A DNA stretch of 64,000 bases from Candidatus Hepatobacter penaei (GCF_000742475.1 NZ_JQAJ01000002.1:215542-279541); one strand, 5' to 3'. Shown: positions 38,116 to 46,869, counted from the stretch's first letter. Notes: a model not told the origin generated them from the letters alone. Program-made: numbers and translations.

Positions 38116-38858
38116 AAACCGGATTGTTGATGAACCAACCAACCCCCAAGACGCAGGGCCCCTTCCGCAAACACCTCCCGGCTGAGCGCTTGATGTGACA
38201 ACACAAGACGCTCATTATGCGTGACAAACGTAACCTCATGATCCCCAAACACCTCACCTTCACGCCAGGATGTCATGGTAATAGGCAACAGTTCAGACAC
38301 CCCTTCTTGACTGGTGTTCTCAATGCAAGAAGTGCGGCCTTGTCTCACAGCCTCCGCTAACATTTTGGCGGTCCCCGAAGGAGCATCTTTTTTATGCTGG
38401 TGATGGCGGTCTGTAATGGTAATCTCAGCCTCGTGCCCCAAATGCGAGGCCACATGGTAAACGATTTTTTTGAGCAATGCGATGCCCAGCGATGTGTTCG
38501 CAGCATATAACAAAGGGGCTGTTGAGGCCAGGGGCTTCAACAAGTGCACAGGATCGTCCTCAAACCCCGTCACACACACAAGAAGAGGTTTTTGATGCTG
38601 AGCGGCCATTTTCACATGATCTATCACACAAGAGGCGTGGGACACATCAATGATCACCTGTGCTTTCTCAAACACATGCCTTGGGTCGGTGAAATTTTTG
38701 CTAGAGGACGGCGCAGATCGAGACCAACCACCCACCAAGGTGTAATGAGGGTTTTCTTCACATATGATTCTCAGCGCCTGCCCCATTTTTCCTGTGATGC
38801 CCAGCACCCCCACCTCAAGCGGGGAAGACGGGCCTTCTGAACTAAGCGGCCTGTGCAC
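38088..38858 (-). CDS. dapB: 4-hydroxy-tetrahydrodipicolinate reductase
   Basis: DapB performs the NAD(P)H-dependent reduction in the diaminopimelate/lysine pathway, needed for peptidoglycan. The 256-residue product has the nucleotide-binding start VGVLGITGKMGQ, a DVSHASCVIDHV segment, and the catalytic motif DRHHQHKKDAPSGTA (family E-HHxxKxDAPSGTA). The C-terminal EVTFVTHNERLVLSHQALSR also fits. The start overlaps the end of accC by 17 bases, so it is the last gene of an accB-accC-dapB operon. The GTG at 38858 is the apparent start. Confidence 0.93.
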   Translation of the reverse strand: MHRPLSSEGPSSPLEVGVLGITGKMGQALRIICEENPHYTLVGGWSRSAPSSSKNFTDPRHVFEKAQVIIDVSHASCVIDHVKMAAQHQKPLLVCVTGFEDDPVHLLKPLASTAPLLYAANTSLGIALLKKIVYHVASHLGHEAEITITDRHHQHKKDAPSGTAKMLAEAVRQGRTSCIENTSQEGVSELLPITMTSWREGEVFGDHEVTFVTHNERLVLSHQALSREVFAEGALRLGGWLVHQQSGFYTIDDVYS

Positions 38859-40194
38859 AACGTTCCATCCAGTGTTCGAGCCAATGGATATGATAGGCCC
38901 CCTCGTGAATCACGGGGTCTTCCACAAGACGACGATGGAGAGGAATCAACGTTGATGGCCCTGAAATGACATATTCCCCCAAGGCGCGTTTGAGACGCTG
39001 GAGACATTCCGCGCGCGTATCCCCATAAACAATAAGCTTGGCAATGAGGCTGTCATAATAGGGCGGCACCTTATACCCCTGATATAACCCACTGTCCACA
39101 CGCACGTGAGGGCCACCCGGAGGCAAATATGCTTCAATCAATCCTGGCGCTGGCAAAAAGGTTTCGGGGTCTTCCGCATTAATGCGACATTCCACCGCAT
39201 GCCCTTTCACCACCACATCCTCTTGCTTCAACGACAAAGAATCACCATAGGCCACTTTGATCTGCTCTTTGATCAGATCAATTCCTGTAATCATTTCTGT
39301 GACGGGATGCTCCACCTGAATACGGGTGTTCATTTCAATAAAATAAAATTCACCGTCCTCAAACAAAAATTCGAGCGTCCCAGCCCCCACATACCCCATG
39401 CGTTTCATGGCTGCCGCAGCCTTCTCAGACAAGGCTTCAACCAGAGCCCGATCAATGCCAGGAGCGGGAGCTTCTTCCCAAATTTTTTGGTGCCGCCTTT
39501 GGACTGAGCAATCACGCTCACCCAAGATCAAGACATTACCCGCCTGATCTGCCAACACTTGCAGTTCAATGTGCCGCGGCGTTTCTAAATATCTTTCTAA
39601 ATACACCTCGTCAGAACCAAAGTTGGCAAGCGCCTCTGCACGTGTGAGACTGAGTGTTTTGGCCACGTCATCCCCCTGACGCACAACCCGCATGCCCTTA
39701 CCGCCGCCACCATGCACAGCTTTCATCAAAAAAGGATAGCCAAGCTTTTTGACACATGAGGAAGCTTCGGAAGGAGAGGTCACATGGCCCTCGGAACCCG
39801 GGACCAGCGGCAAACCCATGTCATGAGCTGCTTGTTTGGCCTTAACCTTATGCCCCATCATCATCATGTGTGCAGGACTGGGCCCAATAAAGGTGATGCC
39901 ATGGTCTTCGACCATACGCGCAAAATCAGCATTTTCTGACAAAAAGCCGACACCCGGATGAATCGCGTCTGCGTTGGTCAGCTCTGCAGCTGCTAAAATC
40001 GAGGTGGCATTGAGATAGCTCTCACGACTTAAGGCAGGTCCAATACACACACTTTCATCCGCAAGGCGCACGTGCATAGCATCCACATCGGCCATCGAGT
40101 GAACAGCGACAGAGCGAATGTTCATCTCCTTAAGGGCCCTTAAAATACGCAGGGCGATCTCACCCCTGTTGGCAATGAGCACTTTTTGAAACAT
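38842..40194 (-). CDS. accC: Acetyl-CoA carboxylase biotin carboxylase subunit
   Basis: AccC carboxylates biotin on AccB using ATP and bicarbonate, the first half of the acetyl-CoA carboxylase reaction in fatty acid synthesis. The 450-residue protein shows the start VLIANRGEIALRILRALKEM, HPGVGFLSENA, the ATP-grasp glycine loop HGGGGKGMRVV, the EKWYxxP-equivalent core, and FIEMNTRIQVEHPVTEMITG. Its ATG shares one base with the accB stop (TGATG), showing translational coupling. Confidence 0.97.
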   Translation of the reverse strand: MFQKVLIANRGEIALRILRALKEMNIRSVAVHSMADVDAMHVRLADESVCIGPALSRESYLNATSILAAAELTNADAIHPGVGFLSENADFARMVEDHGITFIGPSPAHMMMMGHKVKAKQAAHDMGLPLVPGSEGHVTSPSEASSCVKKLGYPFLMKAVHGGGGKGMRVVRQGDDVAKTLSLTRAEALANFGSDEVYLERYLETPRHIELQVLADQAGNVLILGERDCSVQRRHQKIWEEAPAPGIDRALVEALSEKAAAAMKRMGYVGAGTLEFLFEDGEFYFIEMNTRIQVEHPVTEMITGIDLIKEQIKVAYGDSLSLKQEDVVVKGHAVECRINAEDPETFLPAPGLIEAYLPPGGPHVRVDSGLYQGYKVPPYYDSLIAKLIVYGDTRAECLQRLKRALGEYVISGPSTLIPLHRRLVEDPVIHEGAYHIHWLEHWMERCAQAA

Positions 40195-40661
40195 CAGGAT
40201 AACTCAATCTTCACAAGCAGCTCTCCAAATTCAACGGGCTGTGCATTATGCACAAGGATGTCTTGAATCACCCCACTTTTTTGTGCCCGCAAGGGGTTCA
40301 TCACCTTCATGGCCTCAATAATAAGAAGCGTTTGGCCTTCTTGCACCACATCTCCTTTTTGCACAAAAGGCTTCGCATTCGGTTCAGGCGCAAGGTAAAC
40401 CATACCCACCATAGGCGAGGTGACCGAAAAGCTATTGTCAGTTGCCTCTTCTTTAGACGAGGCGAGCTCAGGCTTTGTAGAGCTGACCACCTGTGGTGGC
40501 TGAACGGTCACGATCTCAGCAGCGGGAGCCACGGTCATGGATGTCGGTGATGGACGCACAAGGCGAATCCGTGTATCTCCTTTTTGATATTCCACCTCCA
40601 CAAAGTCAGAATCGTCGAGGATCGTTTTCATTTCTTTAAATAGACTGCCAGGAGAAGACAT
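40194..40661 (-). CDS. accB: Biotin carboxyl carrier protein
   Basis: AccB carries the biotin that shuttles carboxyl groups between AccC and the AccAD transferase. The product of about 155 residues has an N-terminal FKEMKTILDDSDFVEVEYQK domain, a Pro/Ala linker and the C-terminal biotinyl domain with the modified lysine in EAMKVMN. The open frame extends much further (to 40892), but similarity begins only near the ATG at 40661. No strong ribosome binding site is visible. It is divergent from the interrupted exported gene that starts at 40774. Confidence 0.94.
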   Translation of the reverse strand: MSSPGSLFKEMKTILDDSDFVEVEYQKGDTRIRLVRPSPTSMTVAPAAEIVTVQPPQVVSSTKPELASSKEEATDNSFSVTSPMVGMVYLAPEPNAKPFVQKGDVVQEGQTLLIIEAMKVMNPLRAQKSGVIQDILVHNAQPVEFGELLVKIELS

Positions 40662-40773
40662 CTTGTGCACCACGGATATACGCTTTTTCTTGTAGTTTAT
40701 ATTCTTTTGTGTCAAGATGCCAGCGTCTTGTTTTCTCTTGTCTTTCAAATGGTTGCCGCAATCAGAGGTATCT

Positions 40774-41226
40774 ATGCTGCGCATCTTTTTCTTTGTTGTA
40801 CTGGGAAAGATGGCTTTCTTTTCCTTTATGGCACCCTTGTCAGCGAAGCAGGTACCAAAACAGACACCCTCTCCCCCCCCCATCCAAACCAATCATGGCC
40901 ATGCACGTTCTGAGTTAACGCTTGTGTTGGAAAGTTTCATTTTTATGGACAGCGAAACGTGGGGGTTTTAGCTGAACGGTGTTTATATTGATTCAACAGC
41001 AGAAGGTAAGCACTGGCTGAAAAAGCAAAGGCTCGAGGTGATCCGGGTTGAAGAAAAAGGCGTGTTGATTGGTTTTTGTGACAGCAGGAAAACGTGTTTT
41101 CTTAAGCCTTGCGCCCACAACAAACGGAACATGAAAACAGAAAGATCCGATAAAAATAAAAGAAAGGAAGGCCCGTCCAAAAAGAAGGTAAAAAGAGAAA
41201 AAGAGGCAGGGACACTGGGCTTTTAA
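40774..41226 (+). pseudogene. Small exported protein interrupted by an in-frame TAG
   Basis: From ATG 40774 (AGAGG just upstream) the frame encodes a signal peptide (MLRIFFFVVLGKMAFFSFMA, then PLSAKQ), a Pro-rich linker and LTLVLESFIFMDSETWGF. A TAG at 40969-40971 follows. The same frame then runs on with LNGVYIDSTAEGKHWLKKQR and LEVIRVEEKGVLIGFCDS, and a Lys/Arg-rich tail to 41226. The joined 150-residue layout (short exported protein, Pro linker, then a small beta domain with a W-x-W/INxxxY, followed by V..I...GV.I pattern) recalls the periplasmic domain of GspB/PilP-type pilus and secretion accessory proteins. The TAG falls where a Trp (TGG) would suit. Assignment to that group is tentative. 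Confidence 0.5.
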
Positions 41227-41243
41227 GCCACGAAAACCAAAAG

Positions 41244-41359
41244 GACTGGCAACGACCTACTCTCCCACGCCTTAAGACGCAGTACCATCGGCGCTAGAGG
41301 TCTTAACATTCGAGTTCGGGATGGAATCGCGTGTATCCCCTCCGCCCCAGTCACCAGCC
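41244..41359 (-). rRNA. rrf: 5S ribosomal RNA, isolated
   Basis: Read on the minus strand this is a 116-base 5S rRNA: terminal stem GGCTGG/CCAGTC, the conserved CCATCCCGAACTCG loop, GCGCCGATGGTACTG, and the 3' end GGGAGAGTAGGTCGTTGCCAG. No 23S gene lies upstream: only 255 bases separate it from an outer-membrane protein gene on the other strand. It has its own likely promoter. Ends are accurate to within a few bases. Confidence 0.95.
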
Positions 41360-41389
41360 CATCAGGTTTTCGCCCCGATCGACTTCCCC

Positions 41390-41419
41390 ATATTCACCTA
41401 AAATCCCAAACATTGTCAA
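41390..41419 (-). promoter_or_regulatory. Putative sigma-70 promoter for the lone 5S rRNA
   Basis: On the minus strand a perfect TTGACA (41419-41414) is followed after 17-18 bases by TGAATAT (41396-41390). The 5S begins about 31 bases further on. A dedicated promoter is what a 5S gene detached from its operon would require. The -10 is weak. Confidence 0.45.
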
Positions 41420-41614
41420 GCTCTTTTATGCAGGAAAAGATTACTTTTTACACTTGTACAATATATACAGAGTCATCACCGGATTATCATCATTCTTCAG
41501 AACTTTTTATTAGAAAAAAATAACAATAATCAAGCAAATAAGTTATTTTTGTTTAATAAAAATAAAAATAAAAAGATTATTAGACAAAACAATCAACCAA
41601 CGGAACATAAAATA

Positions 41615-42313
41615 ATGAAGAACTGCGCCCTTTTGTGTGCCTTAGGAACCCTTTCTTTAGGGGTCTACAATTTATCTGCAGCTACCAACAAGCCTGGGTT
41701 TAACTTTTATGGTGGACTCCAAGCTGGCGGTGCGATGAACATCAATGCCATTGATGAAAAGAACAATCAGACAGATTTATCTTCAAAATACAACGCTGGT
41801 GCCAATGGTGGCGCTGCCGGCATTTTTGGTGGCTTTAATTACGTTTTTCAAAATACCCTCTTTGCTGGCGTAGCATTAGAAGCTGATTATTATTTTCTCA
41901 AACACAAATCAGACATTCTTGCCCCCTTTAACTTCGTCCAAGGCAGCAAAAGAACCCTGGAAATGCAGGTTAAAGAATCTTTTGGCGCAGACGTCACATT
42001 TGGTAAAGTGCTTGATGGCGGATCTTCTGTCTTCCTAGGCATCGGTCCACGCCTCACACATGTTAAGGCACAGCAAAATATGTTTGATAATGCCGACCCC
42101 TTGAAGGGCGAGGCCAAAAAAAGGTTGATGGGTGTTTCTGTTTCTGCCGGCTTTGATGTGCCCTTGGACGATCACGTTTCTTTGGGATTGGCCTTGTCAC
42201 ATCAACGCTATGGGTCGATGACATTGGATGCTAAAGGCGCTGGAGGCATTACCACCCAATCCAAAATCTCCCCCTCTATCAGCAAAGCAGCCATTCGCTT
42301 GAAATTCAGCTAA
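41615..42313 (+). CDS. Outer-membrane beta-barrel protein (opacity/OmpA-like barrel)
   Basis: The product of about 232 residues has a signal peptide (MKNCALLCALGTLSLGVYNL, then SAA) and a mature part with the alternating pattern of an eight-strand barrel: FNFYGGLQAGGAMNI, AAGIFGGFNYVF, LFAGVALEADYYF, SVFLGIGPRLTHV, VSVSAGFDVPLDDHVSLGLA, and a C-terminal strand AAIRLKFS near the end. This is the surface-antigen/opacity type of porin-like protein common in alphaproteobacteria. The frame is open from 41549, but the signal peptide begins at the ATG at 41615. A strong terminator follows. The gene stands alone after the 5S gene, divergent from it. Confidence 0.85.
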   Translation: MKNCALLCALGTLSLGVYNLSAATNKPGFNFYGGLQAGGAMNINAIDEKNNQTDLSSKYNAGANGGAAGIFGGFNYVFQNTLFAGVALEADYYFLKHKSDILAPFNFVQGSKRTLEMQVKESFGADVTFGKVLDGGSSVFLGIGPRLTHVKAQQNMFDNADPLKGEAKKRLMGVSVSAGFDVPLDDHVSLGLALSHQRYGSMTLDAKGAGGITTQSKISPSISKAAIRLKFS

Positions 42314-42333
42314 GCTTGGCACTGATTGCTTTG

Positions 42334-42367
42334 AAAGGCGCATTCCTCACCGGGGTGCGCTTTTTTT
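42334..42367. terminator. Rho-independent terminator, probably bidirectional
   Basis: The stem AAAGGCGCA/TGCGCTTTT (G-U in the middle) encloses a 13-base loop and continues into a T run (42361-42367). It lies 20 bases after the outer-membrane protein stop. The A run on the other side allows it to act also for the convergent aminotransferase gene, whose stop is at 42366, though it would then overlap that stop. Confidence 0.8.
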
Positions 42368-43553
42368 ATGACCCACATCCTAATGCTGTGCGCACACGAT
42401 CCAACGCTTGTTTCAAAATATCAAGATTATTGCCATAAGAGAGGCGCAAATAGGGCGAAAGGCCAAAAGCCACTCCTGGCACGGTGCCCACATGCGCATA
42501 GCGAAGTAGATAGTCTGCCACCTGTGTGTCTGTGGTGAGCGTCATCCCTTGGAAGGTTTTTCCAATCACATGACGACATGAGGCATACACATAGAAAGCC
42601 CCCCTTGGCAGCTCACACGCAAACCCCATCTGCCTCAATTCACGCACCATATAGTCACGACGTTCTTTAAGGGTCTTTCTTAAAGACACAAGCCAGTCAC
42701 TTTGGTCTGCCACAGCGGCTATGGCCGCTTTTTGTGCAATCGAACATGGCCCTGATGTTTGCTGAGATTGAATATTGGTCATATGTCTTATCAAGGCCTC
42801 AGGTCCCGCAGCATACCCAATGCGCCAGCCCGTCATGGCATGAGATTTTGAAACCCCGTGAACCACAAGGAGACGATCCCTGAGAAAGGGAGCCACGCGA
42901 CCCAAAGAGGGAGCCTCTTCATAGGCAATATCTTGATAAATATCGTCACACATCACCCACACATCGGTGTGATTAACCAACACGTCGGCAAGATCAGCCA
43001 GCTCTTTTTCTTTATAAACAGCGCCTGTGGGATTGTTGGGAGAATTAAGAATCAACCACTTCGTTTGCGGTGAAATCGCAGCCTCCAGGGCCTCAGGGGT
43101 CAGTTTAAAAAAACGTTCTGCCTCCCCTTGGGCCATCTTCACGGTGCCGCCCACAAGCCTGACCATTTGAGGATAAGATACCCAATAAGGCACCGGAATC
43201 ACCACCTCATCCCCGGGCGAAAGCGTCGCAAAAAAGGCATTGAAGATGGCTTGCTTCGCCCCCACACTCACCATTATTTCGGAAAGGTCATAACAAAAAC
43301 CTGATGTTTTTTCTAATTTCTGTTGAATAGCCTTCTTCAAATCCGCAATACCGCTGACCGGTGTGTATTTTGTAAACCCTTCTGATAGCGCGCGTATGGC
43401 CGCCTCTTTCACAGCATCTGGCGTATCCACATCAAGCTCCCCGGCGCCTAAATCGATCACAGGCACACCCTGTGCACGCAAATATCTAGCTTTTTCAGAC
43501 AACTCAAGGGTGGGCGACGGTGGCAAATCTTGAACAGTTTGTGTAAAAAACAT
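42366..43553 (-). CDS. aspC: Aspartate aminotransferase family (class I PLP enzyme)
   Basis: This PLP enzyme transfers the amino group between aspartate and 2-oxoglutarate. The product of about 395 residues resembles the alphaproteobacterial/Thermus-type AspAT (subgroup 1b): IDLGAGELDVDTPDAVKEAA, SVGAKQAIFNAFFATLSPGD, NSPNNPTGAVY, CDDIYQDI and the PLP-lysine motif VSKSHAMTGWRIGY. The first motif usually reads LGxGEPDFDTP, so GELDVDTP is a small departure. The ATG at 43553 has AAAGGAACACCATC in front. Prephenate transamination is also possible in this subgroup. It is divergent from grxD with about 105 bases between starts. Confidence 0.9.
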   Translation of the reverse strand: MFFTQTVQDLPPSPTLELSEKARYLRAQGVPVIDLGAGELDVDTPDAVKEAAIRALSEGFTKYTPVSGIADLKKAIQQKLEKTSGFCYDLSEIMVSVGAKQAIFNAFFATLSPGDEVVIPVPYWVSYPQMVRLVGGTVKMAQGEAERFFKLTPEALEAAISPQTKWLILNSPNNPTGAVYKEKELADLADVLVNHTDVWVMCDDIYQDIAYEEAPSLGRVAPFLRDRLLVVHGVSKSHAMTGWRIGYAAGPEALIRHMTNIQSQQTSGPCSIAQKAAIAAVADQSDWLVSLRKTLKERRDYMVRELRQMGFACELPRGAFYVYASCRHVIGKTFQGMTLTTDTQVADYLLRYAHVGTVPGVAFGLSPYLRLSYGNNLDILKQALDRVRTALGCGS

Positions 43554-43657
43554 GATGGTGTTCCTTTTGTGCTTATGACAGGTGTACCCTTTTTGCACCT
43601 GACCTGGTTTTTTGTTACCCTAAGTGGCGCAACAAATCAAAGCAAAAATCAAACATC

Positions 43658-43996
43658 ATGAGCAATATTCAATCAGACATCCAAAACCACAAAGTTGTCC
43701 TTTATATGAAAGGCACACCTGACATGCCACAATGCGGTTTTTCAAGCTATGTGTGCGCTGTGCTGAAGCATTTCAACGTTTCTTTTTTGGTGCGCAATGT
43801 CTTAGAAGACCCCACGCTGCGCGAAGATATCAAAACCTTTAGCAACTGGCCCACCCTTCCTCAACTGTATATAGACAGCCAATTTGTGGGTGGATGTGAC
43901 ATTGTCAAATCCATGCATGAAAGCGGGGCACTCAAAGCTTTGTTGCAGGAAAAAGGATGCCTTACTGAGCCTCGTTCAAAAGAGGTTCTTGAATAA
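43658..43996 (+). CDS. grxD: Monothiol glutaredoxin (Grx4/GrxD type)
   Basis: Monothiol glutaredoxins bind a [2Fe-2S] cluster and pass it to target proteins. The 112-residue product has the characteristic KGTPDMPQCGFSS with CGFS at 26-29, NWPTLPQLYIDSQFVGGCDI with the cis-Pro and GG motif, and ALKALLQEKG at the end. Family consensus is closely followed. The 3' end overlaps the convergent polyprenyl synthase gene by 35 bases. In many alphaproteobacteria grxD is next to bolA, which is not present here. Confidence 0.95.
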   Translation: MSNIQSDIQNHKVVLYMKGTPDMPQCGFSSYVCAVLKHFNVSFLVRNVLEDPTLREDIKTFSNWPTLPQLYIDSQFVGGCDIVKSMHESGALKALLQEKGCLTEPRSKEVLE

Positions 43997-45083
43997 CATC
44001 AAACATGTGACCTAACGCGTCTTGCACGCTTTGATCGCAAAAAGACAACGCTTCTTTGGCCTGAACGGCACAGGATTTGGCCTTATGAAGAACCTGTTTA
44101 AAGGCATCATGCTTTTCCAGCAACGTCAAAGCATGGTGAAAATCGTCGTCTTGCCCTTCCTGTGCTAAGGACGCGGGATCATGGGTCGCATCTTCTAAAA
44201 AGACACGCGTCCAAAAGGCTTGCTCATCAGGCGTGCCTTGTTGAAAAGCCACAATCACAGGCAGTGTCACCTTTTTTTCACGAAAATCTTGACCAGGCTT
44301 TTTGCCAATCACATTTTCTTGACCCCGATAATCTAAAATGTCGTCAATCAGTTGAAAGGCAATGCCCAGGTGATGACCAAAGGTCTGAAGCGCTGTTTTT
44401 TGATTGATCAAAACAGGGTCACCTAAAATACCGGCTAATCCTGCTGAGGCTTCAAAGAGAGGTGCTGTTTTAAGCATGATCACCTTTTCATAATGTGCTT
44501 CTTGTTCACCAATGCTGCCAGGGGGTGGCGTCATCTCTAAAGCTTGACCTTGAATCACATAGGTAGCCGCCTTATGAACCAAACGCACCGCATCCCAATT
44601 CTCAATGTCTGTGAGCAGCTCAAGAGCTTTACACAGCAAAAAATCGCCCGTCAAGATGCTGTGACTTTCTGTCCACAGATGGTGCGCTGTGGGGCGACCG
44701 CGCCTTACAGAACTGCGATCTAGCACATCATCGTGAAGCAAAGTGGCGTTATGAATCAATTCAATACACATCGCCCCTTTTATGTGATCTTGTGACACAT
44801 CCCCAAAAAGTTTTGCGCACACAAATAAAAGGGAAGGACGCAAACGCTTGCATCCCCCACCCATCAGGTGAAGACTGACGTCCTTAAACATCGGCAAGGC
44901 ATCATCAAGATGGTCTGTGAGGAGGCGGTCTAGATCCCCAAGCTCTTGGCGAATGTTGGCAAGCAAATCTGTGAGTGAGGGCTTATCAGAGGGCAGGGAA
45001 AACACACTTGTCTTTCTAAAGAAATTTTCGTAATGATTTTGTTTTAAGGTAGAAACCAAGTCAACACGAGGCATCCACATCAT
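43962..45083 (-). CDS. ispB: Polyprenyl diphosphate synthase (probably octa/deca-prenyl, ubiquinone side chain)
   Basis: This trans-isoprenyl diphosphate synthase elongates farnesyl diphosphate. The product has the first Asp-rich motif LIHNATLLHDDVLD followed by RRGRPTAHH, the second AFQLIDDILDY, and the lysine-containing KKVTLPVI. Length (about 370) and the small residues before the first DDxxD (NAT) fit long-chain synthases of the IspB type. The neighbouring UbiH-like and COQ7 genes support ubiquinone side-chain synthesis. The start is one of the ATGs near 45083-45074 and overlaps the start of the divergent ubiH by two bases at the most upstream choice. Confidence 0.92.
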   Translation of the reverse strand: MMWMPRVDLVSTLKQNHYENFFRKTSVFSLPSDKPSLTDLLANIRQELGDLDRLLTDHLDDALPMFKDVSLHLMGGGCKRLRPSLLFVCAKLFGDVSQDHIKGAMCIELIHNATLLHDDVLDRSSVRRGRPTAHHLWTESHSILTGDFLLCKALELLTDIENWDAVRLVHKAATYVIQGQALEMTPPPGSIGEQEAHYEKVIMLKTAPLFEASAGLAGILGDPVLINQKTALQTFGHHLGIAFQLIDDILDYRGQENVIGKKPGQDFREKKVTLPVIVAFQQGTPDEQAFWTRVFLEDATHDPASLAQEGQDDDFHHALTLLEKHDAFKQVLHKAKSCAVQAKEALSFCDQSVQDALGHMFDVIQEPLLNEAQ

Positions 45084-46287
45084 GGCGACATATTACGACC
45101 TTATCATCTCAGGGAGCGGTCCTGTCGGGTGTCTTTTGGCATATCTCGTGGCTCATGAAAACGTTCGCGTTGGCATTATTGAAAATAAGAAGCCTCAAAA
45201 AAATCTTAAAAATGGCCGATCTTTTGCCATTTCTTATGCCCATGGCCAAGCCCTTGATGCCGTCAAGCTGTGGCAAGGGGTGGCCACCACAAAAACAGAC
45301 ATTAAGGACATTGTCGTCTCAAAAGAAGGCACACGCAAAGGCCTGATTTACCGGGCCCAAGACATGGGCGTCAGTGCCTTGGGGTTTCTTGTGAACGAAC
45401 ACGCCCTGAGAACAACGTTGTTCCATGCCATCACCCAGCACCCCCGCATTGATTGGCTTTGTCCCCATGAAGTTGTACATCATACGCAGCACCCATCTTA
45501 TCTAGAGCTCCACCTCGACACAAAAGAAACGCTGCGCACTTCCCTATGGATTGGTGCTGAAGGCAAAAACTCACCTATGCGCCAGCACATCAGCCCACAC
45601 ACATGTTCATGGTCCTATGATCAAAAGGCACTGGTTTTTACTGTGCACCACACACAAGACCATAACGGGCGCGCCTTTGAACACTTCACATCCAAAGGGC
45701 CCCTGGCTTTTTTGCCTCTTCACAATCAATCATCTGCGGTGATCTGGAGCTTGGAGGCGCCCATGGCAGATGCGCTTACCACCTCACCCACCACTCTTTT
45801 GCATGCCTTGTTGCACCATTTTGGTTGGGGCCTTGGAGACATGACATTGGCCTCTCCAGTGGCCGCCTATCCCTTGGATTTAATCATGCCATTGCATCAC
45901 GCGCAGGGACGACAACTGCTCGTAGGAGACGCCGCGCACAGCATTCATCCGGTGGCTGGTCAAGGCCTTAATTTAGGGATACGGGACGCTTTTATTTTGG
46001 CAGACCATCTCAAAAACCGTTATCAGCTTGGCCTAGACTTAGGCATGGGACTTGAGGACTATCTGAAGCGGCGGCGCGCAGATTATCGCTCAATGGCAGG
46101 AGCTACGCACGGCCTTGTGCTGGGCCTGCAACAAAAGTGGACCTCACCTTTATGGGCGTTCGGCACCAACTTTGTGGACATGTGCGCGCCCCTTAAAGAG
46201 GCCATCACACGTCACGCCATGGGTCTGGGCATTGATCCCACCATTGATAATCTGAGCCATGGTGAACCCGACCACGCGCATCTCTAA
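45082..46287 (+). CDS. UbiH/UbiF-type FAD-dependent ubiquinone hydroxylase
   Basis: This flavoprotein monooxygenase hydroxylates the ring of a ubiquinone precursor. The 401-residue product has the FAD-binding start LIISGSGPVGCLLAYLVA, the GAEGKNSPMR (family GADGxxSxVR), and the diagnostic GDAAHSIHPVAGQGLNLGIR. The first motif has SGSGPVG rather than GGGPVG. Which ring position it acts on (UbiH, UbiF, UbiI or UbiL) cannot be told. It is divergent from ispB, and the ring-hydroxylase COQ7 lies next door in convergent orientation, so three ubiquinone genes cluster here. Confidence 0.9.
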   Translation: MATYYDLIISGSGPVGCLLAYLVAHENVRVGIIENKKPQKNLKNGRSFAISYAHGQALDAVKLWQGVATTKTDIKDIVVSKEGTRKGLIYRAQDMGVSALGFLVNEHALRTTLFHAITQHPRIDWLCPHEVVHHTQHPSYLELHLDTKETLRTSLWIGAEGKNSPMRQHISPHTCSWSYDQKALVFTVHHTQDHNGRAFEHFTSKGPLAFLPLHNQSSAVIWSLEAPMADALTTSPTTLLHALLHHFGWGLGDMTLASPVAAYPLDLIMPLHHAQGRQLLVGDAAHSIHPVAGQGLNLGIRDAFILADHLKNRYQLGLDLGMGLEDYLKRRRADYRSMAGATHGLVLGLQQKWTSPLWAFGTNFVDMCAPLKEAITRHAMGLGIDPTIDNLSHGEPDHAHL

Positions 46288-46308
46288 AACAGGCGCGCAA
46301 AGCGACAC

Positions 46309-46869
46309 TTAAATACGCTTTGCAATACGTACGGCGAGCCTTGTGCCTAAGCGCGTCAACAACATCCACCCATCCAGCGACAGGGAACGATTCCGCGTTT
46401 GCGCGCCCACAGCTTTGTGATGGTGTTCATCTTCTTGGCACTTTTTAAGGGTGGTGCGAAAGTCTCCTGGCGGCACGTGATCGATTTGCTCTTGATAGTG
46501 CTGTTCAATCACGGTTTCCACCGCCTCTGTTTGCGCCATGGCATAAGAAGGTCCCAGCTTCCCGGCCACCCATCCCAGCCCATATCCTGCCCATCGCCAC
46601 AACACACCAAACAAAGAGGGGCGCACGTGATGCTGACGCACAAGCGCTAAAAAGAGAGCTTCGTGCTCTTCTTCATGAACCTTCATTTCTTCTATCACCG
46701 GTGCGATCGCATCGTCACCTAAGGCGCGCATTTGTCCCTCATAAATGGTGACGGCGCTCTGCTCACCGGCAAGATTGACACGAATCATGCTGGAAAAATC
46801 ATCTTCTACGGGGCATGGAAAAGGGTGCGCAGGCAGAAAAGGAGAACCCGACGCCTTATGCTTTGTCAT
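46309..46869 (-). CDS. coq7: COQ7-type demethoxyubiquinone hydroxylase
   Basis: COQ7 is a membrane-associated di-iron enzyme performing the penultimate hydroxylation of ubiquinone. The product of about 186 residues shows RVNLAGEQSAVTIYEGQ, the first metal motif EEMKVHEEEHE and the second EDEHHHK, with the central AGYGLGWVAGKLGPSYAM hydrophobic helix. The ATG at 46869 lies inside the end of dsbB (14-base overlap). It probably does the job of UbiF in this organism, which would leave the UbiH-like neighbour for another position; this is inference. Confidence 0.93.
   Translation of the reverse strand: MTKHKASGSPFLPAHPFPCPVEDDFSSMIRVNLAGEQSAVTIYEGQMRALGDDAIAPVIEEMKVHEEEHEALFLALVRQHHVRPSLFGVLWRWAGYGLGWVAGKLGPSYAMAQTEAVETVIEQHYQEQIDHVPPGDFRTTLKKCQEDEHHHKAVGAQTRNRSLSLDGWMLLTRLGTRLAVRIAKRI

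Noticed and set aside
40662..40892. N-terminal extension of accB
   Set aside because: The open frame continues, but BCCP similarity begins at 40661 and the extension overlaps the divergent exported gene that has its own start signals.
41038..41226. Independent 62-codon gene
   Set aside because: Its frame is the in-frame continuation of the exported gene starting at 40774 beyond a TAG; it has no start signals of its own.
41360..41614. 23S rRNA next to the 5S gene
   Set aside because: The 255 bases upstream of the 5S are AT-rich, show no rRNA signatures, and then meet an oppositely oriented protein gene.
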